Shown one piece after another: positions 32,079-44,268 of a DNA stretch of 64,000 nucleotides. The stretch is from Scilla litardierei. Taxonomy: Eukaryota; Streptophyta; Magnoliopsida; Asparagales; Asparagaceae. The stretch covers positions 100,025,128 through 100,089,127 of the forward strand of contig CM061133.1 in NCBI GenBank assembly GCA_030789695.1, written 5' to 3'. Every line of letters starts with the position of its first letter. Position 1 is the first letter of the stretch. The position numbers were made by a program, and so were the translations under genes. The notes beneath the pieces are model-generated. The model saw only the letters and a program-made list of their open reading frames with translations. It made no database searches and was not told where the DNA came from.

Positions 32079-33891
32079 TGTTGAGTATTGGACTTCTCCC
32101 TACTTGATGTTAATGATGAGCAAACATAAATACTTGTGACTAATCCCCTATTTTGCAGTTAATCCATTGCATAAGCTTATTATGAAGATCTACTTGCAAT
32201 GGATGACACTCAAAGTTCATTGAAGGCAAATGAAATGGATTGGATGATCGTGGATGGTGTTTGAAGCTCCATGAAGACTTCAAGATCATATGTTGGATAG
32301 AAGAGAGAATTCGTCAATGTAAATTTCTTTTATTTCTTCTAGTATGTAGCTTAGAAGTAGAACATTGATGGATCACATACACACATCCTCATTTCAGTCT
32401 TAGTACATCTAGATCAATTGTCCTTAGACTCCAATTCATTTCTCTTTTAATTGTGTCTGTATTATTTATAACAGTCGACTGATGAACACTTTACAGTCGC
32501 CTGTCTCAAAAACAGTCGACTGTGTTTTGTTCTACAGTCACCTATTATGCACAAACTTTTACAATCTAGTTTTGGGCTTCTCTGTCTTATTCCCACAGGC
32601 AACTCATGAACGATTTACAGTCGCCTGTCCAAGTGATAGTCGACTGTGTGTTGTGAATCAGTCGCATGTCTGTCATTTGCCCAAACTCTATTGATCTGTA
32701 TTTTTACGGCCAGTAAACTAATGTTGAATATACATTCGACTGTCCATTGGATCAGTCGACTGTCTATGCTGCAACAGTCATCTATCTGTGAGCCAATTTG
32801 TTAACTCTGCTCTCACGAAATTCTCAGGGTATTTGACAGTCGTCTGTATAAGGATTTACAGTCGCCTGTTCCGATTAACAGTCGACTGTTTTATCCGTAT
32901 CAGTCGTATGTCCTGTTATCTCAGAAGATTTCCAGAATTCTTTAACTTACCCATCTTTCGGCCAGTCGCCTGTAGTAGAACTTACAGTCGCCTGTTGGTT
33001 TAACAGTCGACTGTCTCTCCTTCATCAGTCGACTGTCCACGTGGTAAGTTACAGTTATGAATTCTCACCTACCCTTGCTGACTGTGCAACAGTCGACTGT
33101 GGTTTCTTCAACAGTCGACTGTCGCGAGCGCAGATTCTATCCGTTGAGATTTTTCTCACGGATTTCTAAAGGGTTTTTGCCTAATCTGTTTTATGGATTT
33201 GAGAAACCTATATAAGGGGCTTCTACTGTTCCATTGAAAGGTTACCTAGGCTATTGCAAAATCTCTCAAGCTTTCATTCTCAAGTTTAAAAGCTCTCAAA
33301 TCCAAAGCCCTAAGGATTCCAATCTTTGATCTCTTGCTCTCCAACCTAGAACCAAAGAGTTATCTTCTAGGCATTTGGTGCAGTCAAGAGAAATGTCTTT
33401 CTCCTCTCTTCCAAGAGAGTCTCCAACACATAACACACTTCTCCTTCAAGTTCTACTTCAAGGCATAGGTGATTGTAAGTATTGCTTTCATATTTCATAA
33501 CCTTAGTTATTTGAATTTGCTCTCGGGTTGTGAGAGTGGTGTGCTTGCTCCCAAGTTGTGGGAGTGAAGGTCAATCGATTGTATTTCGATTTCACTTGTA
33601 GGGTTGCTACAAGTGGGTTTTTAAGGAAATCTCAAGTTAGGGTTCTAACTTGAGCATTCGGAGGTATCCGGGTGGCAGGGACGTAGGATTACGGGAACAA
33701 GTCGGGAAATGACTTGGGTAATCCGAACCTTTGAAACATCTCTGCGTTTGCATGTGTTTCATTTTGGATTTAATTTCTATTCCGCATTATTTTGTTGGAT
33801 TGCATTTAAATTGGTGTAACTATCTTTTTAAATTGCATAAACATTATTCAACCCCCCTTCTAGTGTTTTCCCCATAGACAGGATCCTTACA
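32079..33891 (+). repeat. 3' LTR of element E (about 1813 bp)
   Basis: Direct repeat of 14542-16334. TATA box at 33209-33217. Motifs are closer to CAGTCGACTGT than in the 5' copy. It contains a 22-bp unit at about 32962-32983, bounded by two CAGTCGCCTGT copies, that the 5' LTR has lost. It ends GGATCCTTACA. Confidence 0.88.
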
Positions 33892-33896
33892 ATTTA

Positions 33897-34110
33897 GTGG
33901 ATTGAAATCTCTACGAGGTAGAGGACAGGATGTAGGATCACGAGGATCCAAACCAGGAAAAATCTCTGTGTTTGTGCCTACTATTTTTTTACTTGTGTTA
34001 TTTACTTCCACACACTTATTGCAATTTTTTAGTTACTTTTAATTTTGCAATTTCGTCGTGATATACACTCTTCACCCCCTAGTGTATTTGGTGTGTCAGG
34101 AGATCCAACA
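33897..34110 (+). repeat. 3' LTR of element D, right part
   Basis: The sequence right of element E (GTGGATTGAAATCTCTACG, then AAAATCTCTGTGTTTGTG, CACCCCCTAGTGTATTTGG, ending GATCCAACA) is the end of a SIRE-type LTR and continues the piece that stops at 14541. The target duplication of E is TTTTA at 14537-14541 against ATTTA at 33892-33896, one mismatch. Confidence 0.72.
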
Positions 34111-35040
34111 AATAGTTGAACTGTTTTTAGATAGAAATAGACCGGCATGTTAAGTTAAAACTAAGTTATGTAAAGGAGCTCGTACAGAACGAATGACACT
34201 GTTACCGTACTGAATGACACTATTATTGAACTGATTGACTGAACTAAATTGATTACTGTGGATTCTGAACTGTTGAGCATGACTCTGTATAAATGATTTA
34301 GGCCGATCTAGTGGACTGTACCGACCTAGATCACACTTAACCGAACTAATGATTAGCGACCGAACCGAACTATACTGACATCGGAGTTTTGGTAAACTCT
34401 TAGTTAAATGTCGGACGTAGTGACTAAGACCATTGCCTGGATTGAATAAATGACCAATCGTTACTGAACTTGACTGGGTCCCTTACTGAACTTGTTTGGA
34501 CCATACAGATATTTGGCCCATGTGGCTTGCCCATGGTACGAGGTGGCTATCAGATTACTCTCCACTCCTTTAGCTCTGAGTTATAACATAGACAGTACAC
34601 CAGATAGATCAGTTAGACCGAATAGATAGCTTGAGAGCTTGGATATGTAGGATAGCAAGTTCTGACTGTCTTTTCCACTGTTTTACTCTTAGCCCGTGAC
34701 AGATCTATTAGTGTAATTGCATGATAATGACTTAATTGAATGCTTTGATAAATATCATCTACTTTATTATTTTGTTACTGTGGTTTTATACAGGTGATGA
34801 GCCAGCTTTCGAGGAGGCTCCTACGATGAGACTGATTTCCTTATGGAGACTGTTGACTTTTGATTGTTTAGCAAAGAGAGTCTGTTCTTTCTTTTCATGC
34901 TCTTTGTATTAGTTAGACTAAGAGATAGAAATCAATTTTATGTTCTGTGTACTTGTTTTATGTACCCCTTTCTGGAAGGATGGATAACTGATTAATGTCA
35001 TTTTTATATTATTTACTGCTTCGTCTCTATTCTAATTTCA
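34111..35040. other. Unclassified, possibly gypsy LTR remnant
   Basis: No coding frame. The base composition and the final part (GTGATGAGCCAGCTTTCGAG... then a T-rich stretch with TTGACTTTTGATTG) look like the end region of a chromovirus-type gypsy LTR. Words such as ACTGAACT and ACCGAAC recur at 34190-34470. No terminal repeats or partner were found. Confidence 0.25.
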
Positions 35041-35527
35041 CTGATATCTGTAAGATCTGCAAATGATAGATACTGTAATGGCACTTGTATATAAGGCTTT
35101 ACACACTACCATCTAATGGTTGAGCTCAAGGCACAATGGTTTATCAGAAATATAGATATCCCTTTCTCGATATTCCAACAACCAGAAACATTTTAGGAGT
35201 CACGCTTATCAGAAACCGTTGGACGTCATTATCATAATATCATCATGATCCTAATGTTCGTCGCATGTATCTTCAAGGACTTTATACATGTAATCATGTT
35301 GCAACCTTATATATGCACGCTCAAATGCATTAATGAGTACATAGATAAAGATCACCAAATAGCTTACTATTATTTTGAACGATATGTGTCAATTCTCTAA
35401 TTAACGTAAGGGCATATATTCCCCAACAGCAATATCCAACAGTGGTGTCTACTCAAGGTAAGATCTATGTTGTTGATGATGCTTTCGAGGATACTACCGA
35501 GCTCAGTACCCGAAGGTTCCAACATGT
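35041..35527 (+). other. Possible copia LTR end and decayed primer site
   Basis: No gene. 35410-35460 reads like a copia LTR end (CCCCAACAGCAATATCCAACA) followed by GTGGTGTCTACTCAAGG, which could be a decayed TGGTATCAGAGCC primer site. No second LTR is in the window. It is cut at 35527 by element H. Confidence 0.25.
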
Positions 35528-36791
35528 TGTTAGGATCTTCCAAAGGATGGCAAGTAGACACTAGAGGTCGGTGATTAATATATAAAAATTCCTCTAGATA
35601 ATCTACCTTAGTTTATAAATAGATTTACCCAAATTTAACTTAATCAACAAAAATATCTCAAGCAATAGAATATACAGTGGAAATGAAGAAGCAAGATATA
35701 ATGCAACAATTCCAGAAAATAATGAGCAAGTGCAAACACGAGAATTACCCTGGTTTGGATACCCAAGACAACTTGGCATATCCTACATCTGGCCACTCTA
35801 GTCCCACTCGGCTAAATCCACTATTTCCCAAATAATTACAATACCTCTTTTCAAGAGGAATTTCTTTTAACTCTTCTCTTCCTAAGAGAAAACTTACCAC
35901 CTCACACAATTGAATATTTAACTTAGACTTTGAGAATGAATACACTTTTACCTATAGCCTTGATTTGAAGCTTTGTGTAGATGTGATAGTTATAGTATAT
36001 ATCTCCAAAGAATGATGAAGTTGAAAGCTTTGGGAAATCAAGAAATATTGGCCAAGAAAGATTTGAAAATCTCTTTTAAAACATAAGCCAATAAAAACTT
36101 TGAGGGCTTTTTGAAAGATCTTAGATATGCTTGTAAAACTTGATTTTTTTTCTCAAAAATTTCATTACAAACCCCTTGACACTCTCAGCATATAAATGGG
36201 GGAAAAACTATTGAAAATCGTTTCTAAAAACATCCCTCCAACAGATCAAAAGACAGCTTTTCGTAAATCGACGGAACTGTAGTTTCTGTTCGTTCGTATG
36301 ATGGTAATCGACTAAAGTGCAAATGGTAGTCGACTCTCCAAATAAATGTAGTCAACTTATTAAACAACTATAGTCGACTATTTCATGGGCAATGAGTTCC
36401 CAATGAAACTTAGTCGACTGATATTCAAGGAGTAGTCGACTATCTAACAGATACATGGGAAAGTAATTTAAAAAATTTAAGAGAACATTCTAATGACATT
36501 TAAAAATCATTTTTATGGTGGTTCTATGTGTATGTGCTTCTAGCAATGCCTTAACATTTTAAGACAAAGAAAGAAAAATACATCAAATATATTTTTACAA
36601 TGAAGACCATTTGATGTATTCTTCCTTCCCAAGTTCTTTGTCTTACTCCAATTAATACATGTCCTTATATAGCTCATCACTACTCCAATGAGTGCGTCAT
36701 TTTATTTGACTTAAGATCCTCTACTAAAACTTGTTAGATGCAACATTTGTTCATCATCAAAACCATACGGGTGAGACTCAATATCTCAACA
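35528..36791 (-). repeat. 3' LTR of element H (about 1264 bp)
   Basis: Shares with 49221-50395 the strings AGAACCTCTAGATAA-like block (35593), CCAAGCAATAGA-like block, GGCTAAATCCACTATTTCCC and the end TCTCAACA. It carries TAGTCGACT-type palindromes at 36300-36440. Spurious short frames only. Confidence 0.8.
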
Positions 36792-37361
36792 TTCTCCTCC
36801 TTATTTATGATATTAAACATACATGCAAAATAATTTAAAAACTTACTTTTCCTACAACAAAACTTGTTAAAATTAATACCAAGTGTTGCAACATTGTAAT
36901 TATGCATGTCATCTAATATCTCTCTCCCTTTTCTTATCAACAAAAAATATATTCAATAAAAGTGTTCTCTCCCCTTTTGAAAAACATAATCTTTTAAAAT
37001 CATTATCCTAAATAGGCAAATTTTTCTTGTTAAATATAAGCATGAGTCCAAAGTGTGACTCAATATCTAAAAGAGAATGTATGATAATATACTACACGTT
37101 AAGCATGAAGAATAATTTTATCAAATGCGTAGCTCCCTTGCACATATGCTCATCAATTATAATCCTCCCCCTGAAATTATGCAAAAGTAGAATTTTGGAG
37201 GCAATCAATCTTCAAATCCCCGGAGATATATTTAAGTACCTAAAAATCAAAATTCTTGGCACTCTTTGCTTTCGAGTCCATGAGGTTAGCAATCAAAAAT
37301 GATATCAAACATTAGGGAACCAAACCCGTTTGGGTTTAGATTTCCTATAATATGTAAATAT
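36792..37361 (-). other. 3' untranslated region of element H
   Basis: On the minus strand it has purine tracts next to the LTR (TAAGGAGGAGAA, ends 36792), at 36969-36983 (AAAAGGGGAGAG) and at 37167-37176 (TCAGGGGGAGG). The gag end joins this region directly, so pol was deleted. Confidence 0.6.
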
Positions 37362-38784
37362 TTAAGCATAGCTAAAATGGACATTGTTCATTAACACATA
37401 AACATATTCATCATTCATTTTGATGGTCCCTTTCTTGGGTATCCAAACTTTGATGAATCCATTTGTGATTTTACAAACCCTAGGATGATGCGTAGCCTTA
37501 GTATTTTGACGGGTCTTATACCTTAGGCCATGTTTGCTACGTAAGGGAATTTGTGAGCGAATTAGACCATCTAATTTTTCTTTACCTTTATTGAATCTAG
37601 CAACATTCCAATACAAGTCTTCATGTTTGTCCCAAATGGCAGTTTAAGTATTTTCAAAGTCATTAAATTTATCACTAAGGTCTTTATACTCAACATTAAT
37701 CTTCCTATTCAATTCTTCTAATTCATTATTCTTACTAGGCAATTTTATGTTTTCTTACTTAATCTTTTCTAAATCAAGATTAGAAGAACTAGTATTATAA
37801 TGTTTTTGCATTTTCTTGAGAGTAAGAAGTTCTCTTAGTTTGCTCTCATACTCGGCTTAAAGCTTGTGATACTCTCCCTCCCAATCACACTTATCATCTC
37901 TAGAATCACTTGAGTGTGAGTTATAATATTTTACCTCTTTCTAAGCACATGTATGTTCTCTCTATTTTTTCTTTTTCGGATGATGGTGATGATGAATCGA
38001 AGCTTCCATCTTTGTCACTCCTATCCCATGCGGCAAAGGCCTTCATCTTTGGCTTTTTGATCTTGTCATTTCATTTTCTTTTTACTAGTGTGCCTTCTTT
38101 CTTTAAATGTCATGGCTTGTTGCATTCAAAACAAATAGGATCATTAGATAAGTTGTGTTTCGGTTTTGAAAATTACGTTCCTTGAAGATTTTTTTTGAAA
38201 ACACTTGGAAATGAGAGCTAGTTGCTCTTCGATATCATCTCCGGACTTCTTCGTTTCCAATGTGGCCTTGAGGGCTATTCTCTTTCTCTTCTTGGCTTCC
38301 ACCTTATTTTTCTTTTGTTGGAGTCGATTTTTGTTTGCTGTGATATTTACAATCAATTCTTCCAATGTGAGCTTGAAAGGTCGTTCCGTTCTTCTATGAC
38401 CATGACCTTTCTTTCCCACTCAGGTGCGAGACATTTAAGTAGCTTGGTCACATGGTCTTCTTGGGTGTACCCTTGCCCAGGCTTGCAAGAGTGTTGATGA
38501 TCTCGATGAAGCGGATGAACATATTCGAAATTGATTCTCTCAGCTTCATTTTAAAGTTTTCATACCTGCTAACATTAAGAGCAACATTTGAGGATTTAAC
38601 TTTAGAATTAGATTCATATGTAGCCTCGGTAATTTTTCAAACTTCATTGGTGGAGGTTACATGAGCTACTCAGCTGACTTCTATGTTATAGAGTTCACAA
38701 AGAAGTGTGTTCATCGCCTTAAATATCAATTCATTCTTCTCTTTCTCAGCCTTGGTCCATTCATTTGGTGTCTTTGTTGGCTCT
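37362..38784 (-). pseudogene. Gag of element H, C-terminal part, decayed
   Basis: On the minus strand the pieces are a Lys-rich segment (RPFKLTLEELIVNITANKN, 38380-38320), the remains of the zinc knuckle at about 38100-38140 (CFECNKP, then a stop, then HLKKEG, with the last Cys lost), a Ser/Asp-rich and coiled-coil region, and the gag end with IKVWIPKKGTIK (about 37430). Several stops and shifts. The order matches element E's gag. Confidence 0.7.
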
Positions 38785-41694
38785 TGTAACGACCACTTTT
38801 CACTGTACGTTGTTCGTGCACGTGCTTTTGGCCGTGCACGTGTTTGTGAACACTTTAGTATGATATGCCGTTGTGAACGTCTCTGAGAGTATTAAATAGT
38901 GGTACTAAGTTGGAACGACGTTTCTCGAGTCGTTTTCCCCACAATTTAATCTTATTCGATGAGACGTTGCGATTCTCACTTTTGACGGGAGACATTTCTA
39001 TTTTTAGTATCGTCGTCCGATGTCGAAACTAAGATCCGTCTTCTTAGTTAGCTCACTTTCGTCATCACGATCACCCCTATATTTATTTTATAATTTTTGG
39101 AGTTTGTTTGACCACTTTTATATTTTTAACAAGGTTTATAATATTTTTAATAATTAATTTTTAAATTATTTTCGACCAAATAAAATTTATTTGAGTTTTA
39201 AACGTATTAAAGAATTTTTGAGCCAATTTCCAGCTCATTTGGATCGCAGCAAATCTTTGTGTGAGTTGGAGAGGGCGAGATATGAATTTTAAATTATTTT
39301 AAACTTCTAATCCTATTAGATTTAGCCCTAGACCAAGTCAACCCATCTACACTATATAAACAACCTTTAGGAAGACCTATTTTCACAAGAAAATAACCCT
39401 AGCCACTCCCAAAACCCAAATTTGACGTTGCGACGAATCTTCGCAACGTTGCGACAAGCAGCTGCCGCATGACCGAAGAAACGAGCTCCGTTCTCCCGCA
39501 CCGACCGCTGCTCCGCCCGCACCAAGCTTCGCACAGCCGCTCCGCATCGCACCCCCTTCGTTCGCCCGCTCTGACCGAGAGAAGATCTCGGTCAGACCGG
39601 TCGCCCGCTCCGCTCATCCGCATCGCCCCGCACCGCTCGCAAGCCCGCTCCGCACCCTGCTTTTCCCCGTGTCTGACCGAAGCCCCCGCCCGCATCGTCG
39701 CACGTTGCAACGTTGCAACGTTGCAACGCACCCACCAGCGCCCGACCGGCCCGCTCTACCGCACCGACCGATGGACTTCTCCGCACCCGCCATCGCGACC
39801 GACCCCCGCTGCTGCACAGCCCGTTCCCATGAGTCCGACCGAGAGAGCTCCCCGCATTTGGCTGTGTCTGACCGAGAGCAAACGTCGCAACCCCGCACCT
39901 GTCGCACCGCTTGCCACCGTGGGCCCCCCAAGTTCTCCAGAGGTATTGTGGGTCCCCCATAGGTCCCTAGGACTACTGTGGGCCCCACCTAGGTGCTTTC
40001 TCTCCAACGATTTGCTGCGTACGACGTTGCAGCACGTCGTAGGCCGTTGTCGTACGTGCTAGCTTTGGAATCTGGAACCGTTGCTCCGGTTGATGCTCTG
40101 AACTTTCCAGCGAGGAATCTATATTGGAATCAGGACTTGGAGCGCGTTCTCTTATTCCAACCCCCGGCGTCGCTACCCGACGCCGGTGTAGCTTTCGCGT
40201 CGTGTTGAGGTAACGCTTTGCACCCCTAGGACCCCCAACCCATTGCCTGTTAATCAAGACTAAAATCAGTAATTTTAAAGTATTTTAAATGTTTTAAATT
40301 CACTAATCAAGATTAATAATATGGACTTTAGGCCAGTGGACTTGTGCACGTAGGTTATTTGTGACTTGGACTCTCTTGGACGGTGTTTCTCAGACGTTTT
40401 ACTTGCAGGCAAGTGAAACTTGCCAACTCTTGTGTAGGGCCATGCTTTTAGGCCCCTTCCTTGTTTTCAGCGTAAACGAGACTAGTCAGTGAAATGATAG
40501 CTGGCTAGACGCCTACTTGATCTAGTTTGACAACGAAACTAGATCCGTCACCTAAATGGATCTAGCTTGACAACGAAGCTAGATCCAATTCTTTAAACTT
40601 GTTAATCATGCATACTAAACTGTCACGTTTACTTTCCTTAACTGTACGCACTTTTCACTGCCATGCATTGCATTGTACATGTCATCCAAGTTGATTGTTG
40701 CATTCGTAGCACACGCTACAATATTTGTACTTGTACTCCTTGAATACTACTTCCTGGGAACGGGCCTCATGTGTTGGTCAAAAGCCAATGCCCGGTTTTC
40801 TTGTCTGGCTAGGTGCACCCCTAGACCAACAAAATAAAACACTTCCTGGCTCGTGTTCCAGAAGCGAGCATTCCCGTTCGGGGGTAAGGCCCTGGCTCGA
40901 TACACGTGGAGGGGTAGGGATAAACGATCACCTGAGCTTAGGAGTGGCCCGATCAGCCCTCTAGCCAGAAGGCGGTATCTCTGTGCACGAGGTGCTTACT
41001 TTCCTTGTCTTGTACTTGTCTTGTGAATGATTCATGTAATACTTGTCATCCATGCCATGTTTAAATGTCATGCTCGTACTTTACTTTACTTTACTCTACC
41101 TGTTGCACTCATACTTTAACTGCCATGTCATCGCATTCATGCTAGAACTGCTAGGTTGCTTTACTTGTGCCTACTTTCAGTTTCCTTGCACAAGTCTCTT
41201 GTAGACTTGCTGACATGTGCCCCTTGCTCTTTTGGGTGTCACATGTTAGACCATTAGCCGGAGACCGTTGCTGAGTACGTGATGTTTTGCTGACACTGAG
41301 CCTGAGTCCATGCCTGCCCAGGAGGAGTTTTGTGGACACCGGTGACCTCTCTTTGAGACTTTACTGAGCTTCCTTCTATTTTAGGTTTTCTGTTAGTTGT
41401 CGGTGCGTAGCACCTTTGTTTTGTACGTTGTACTTTTGTTGGCCATGTTTGGGCCTTTAGACTCTTTTTCTTTTAGCCTGGTGGCTTTTTCTGTGATGTT
41501 GAAACTTATTTTATGGATATTCTGAGATATCTCTTTTGTCTCATTTCATTATTATTATCTTGTTTCGTTCGCGTTGCAAGGACCTGCAGTTCTAAATTTG
41601 ATTGACGCTTATCGGACTTGCAGCTTTGTAGCTTCAAGTCTGAGCGGACCTTCTCACGCTTCGCCTCCATATTTTTGGGAAGCGGGGCGTGACA
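38785..41694 (+). repeat. 5' LTR of element I (2910 bp)
   Basis: TGTAACGACCACTTTTCACTG start, GGGGCGTGACA end. A TATA box is at 39353-39360. A GC-rich block (39440-40000) gives long spurious frames on both strands. It holds an ACGTTGCGA/TCGCAACGT hairpin (39425-39449), an array of CGTTGCAA octamers (39703-39727), and GTAGCACACGCTAC (40706-40719), shared with element M. Confidence 0.9.
39353..39360 (+). promoter_or_regulatory. TATA box of element I 5' LTR
   Basis: TATATAAA about 570 bp into the LTR; the 3' LTR has it at 46689-46696. Confidence 0.55.
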
Positions 41695-44268
41695 GGTTTT
41701 GTTGGTGGCCAATGCCGGTCCAGTCTTACAAATTGTGAATTAACGGAACAACGATAATAAACAGAATGTACATTAAATAAATTACAACATCCGAGTCAGA
41801 AGCCCTGAGTCTAGTCGTTTCTTATGACACTAGGTGGTAAGAAGACTTAGTTAGACATCTGTGCTTGCTATTTAGAGGCCCCTGATTGATAGTTAGACCC
41901 CCTTCTAGCAATTGATTTAATCGTCGTAGGAGTTACCTTAGTGGTTCATGTCTACCCCCTGACCATATTAGACTTCTAGAATTTCCTTTAGTCGTTCGCT
42001 TGGGTTCATCGATTTCGAACCAAGCTGAACGCATTTCTTTAACCGTCTAACCTTTAGAAGTCTTAGCGCTTAGTTTTTAATCTTTAGTTGGTCGACCGTA
42101 GGAGTTTCCGTAGACTTTCCTGATTCATATCCTAGGCGTATGTATGTTCTGATCATCCGACTAATTTCCTTGCCTCGATTCACGAGATCGCCTCATGACG
42201 ATCGTCGTCAATCTTCGAACCTCTCCATTACGAACCTTGAATCTCCTGAAAGTATTTTTCGACTTCCTCCTTTCCAAAGTTTAACCTTGTTCCAAATTTT
42301 AATGTATATGTACTTATACTTCATCATCATTCGTTGATTTAAAATTTTAAAACTTTTGTCGGAAATTTTGAACTCTAGCTTATAATATTTTTCCAGCCTA
42401 TATTTTTCGTACTTATGTAATTGCGTTGTCCCTTCATATATTAATTTTATTCTGAACCGTACTTTTGCTTTGCCCAATTCGATTTATAATTTTCCTTCTT
42501 ATTGGTGTTATACGAATGATACGTCGTGTTTACTTTAATATACTTTCAAGACACATGGACTTTCAGCTTTCAGCAAGTTGGTTTTTGCTAGTCGTTTTCG
42601 CTACTTCAGATTTTTGCAAAATTACTATTTTCATAACCACTTCCTGATTTAGACCCTCCATGACTTGATTTTAAAGACTTGCTATTCGATCTTGATAATT
42701 CTTATACTAAGTCGTTAATATTATTTTTCCGTGCACCATACATACTTTCAATTATTTTTATATCCGTACCAGACTTGTTGTGCTCGTATATTAAGAACCT
42801 TGTGTAAATTTGTTTCTCATTTTTGGCAAACCTTGGTTCTCTAAAAGTAGTTTCAAATTGATTATTTTCAATTTTCCATAGCCTAAAGTTTTGAAAGCAT
42901 TTAACCTGATTTTAAATCCTTCCGTTGCTTGATTCCATTCTTTGACTTTCAAAAACTTTTGACGACATTATATTAAATTACTGACGTATAAAATTTTCTG
43001 AAAAATTATGTCTTTAATGTCTGTGTGAATGATTTACTTTCTTTTCTTAATGATTTGCGATAAGCCAATAAAACATTTCCTCTTATTATGAATATTCGAC
43101 TCAAACTTATTTTGAACAACTCGTTTTATCGACCTCCAAATATTTTTATACAAGACAAGGATTCCAACTTTTGAAGTACAACAGTTTTCAAACTCCACGT
43201 ATTTTAGCTTATGCTATTTACCCTATTATCTTTTCTGTATCCTATTTAAGCATCTCTACATCTCCTTTTCCCTCAACCTAAACATCACCATTGAGCCAAT
43301 GTTTCGTCTAACCAAGCTGTCTCCTTGTATACATCCTATCTGGATTCGTGCTTATCGATCCTACCCTCGTCACGCTCTCGACCTCGACCTCCCCTTATTG
43401 CTTAGGCTTTAGTGCCCATCAAGGTCTGTGTAACTCTTAGTTGTTAGTAGACCCTTGGACCCTTGTGATGTTGTTGTGGTGCATGTACCTGAGTTACGTA
43501 CGTGAGCTTGAATGAGTATACCCCCATAGTATATTGATGCTTGCCTATTGTGTGATATGTATATACACTCGGAGTTATTCGTGATAGTACGAAGTTGTTG
43601 TGTGTTAGTAGTTATAGATTTTTGTGTGGATAGCTATACTATACTAGGGATGCCTGTGTATATAGAAGTTAGTGTTGGAATATCTAATGGAGTGTATGTA
43701 GTTAGAGATACTTGTAATGGTTGAAATAAAATGATTGGTAAGGCTATGTGAAAGCTAGGTGTGATAATAATAGGTGTATGTATAGATAAGTAGGTAGGCC
43801 TATTGAGTGACCCATATGTTAGTACGTATGAGTATGTGCTCGTACGTAGTTATGAATTGTGCTTAGGAGTAAGTAGTTACGCTTTGTTGCATGATTATAT
43901 AGGTGATATACATATGGTAGTAGGATTATAATTTTGATTGGTATTGCTTGCTTTTACGGGATGTTGCCTGCGTGCATACCGTGAGGTATACACGACTAAT
44001 GCACATCTTAATTATGTATGTGTGGATGTGTTAGTATACTAATTATAGGTAGTAGGCTATGGTGTGAATATATACATTACTTATGTGTGGCTATACGATG
44101 AATGCGTATGCATGTATCAGGGAGTGTATTATAATTATACGTGTGTCGATGTTTGTATTATTATTATTATGGTGTATAGAGTGATTGAACTATGTAAGTA
44201 TTACCTGACTAAATATTAAGTGTGATCGACTTATGGCATGTATATGGTTGTATTGGTAGACATATATA
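41695..44268 (+). other. Interior of element I, left of the Helitron
   Basis: Non-coding, AT-rich. It starts GGTTTTGTTGGTGGCCAATGC, which occupies the primer-site position and matches the same place in element M, but does not fit the usual iMet primer. A T-rich half (to about 43300) is followed by a TATGTG-rich half. No gag or pol motif. Confidence 0.7.

Larger units (their letters stand above)
14542..33891 (+). mobile_element. Element E: Sirevirus (Ty1/copia) nested in the LTR of element D
   Basis: Complete from LTR to LTR: 5' LTR, an exact TGGTATCAGAGC primer site, gag (split by element F), pol, a third frame, repeated polypurine tracts, 3' LTR. Without the inserts F (16520-23901) and G (31011-31397) it is about 11.6 kb. 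The LTRs are similar but visibly diverged, with many single changes and a 22-bp deletion. Gag and pol have several stops and frameshifts, so it is dead. It is younger than D and older than F. Confidence 0.9.
8244..34110 (+). mobile_element. Element D: Sirevirus (Ty1/copia), 3' part, interrupted by element E
   Basis: It contains broken pol from the pre-integrase region to RNase H, an envelope-like frame, a 3' untranslated region with several polypurine tracts, and a 3' LTR split by element E at 14542-33891. The phrase RPLELLHLDLFGP in integrase and the envelope-like frame after pol point to the SIRE/Maximus group. Gag, protease and the 5' LTR are missing at the left, where element C abuts. The right end is TGTGTCAGGAGATCCAACA at 34110. 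Pol has two in-frame stops plus frameshifts, so this is an old copy. Confidence 0.85.

Noticed and set aside
39469..40062. Long Arg/Pro-rich frame (197 residues) and several overlapping minus-strand frames
   Set aside because: It lies in the GC-rich part of element I's LTR, open on both strands at once, and recurs with disruptions in the other LTR copy. No domain is recognised.
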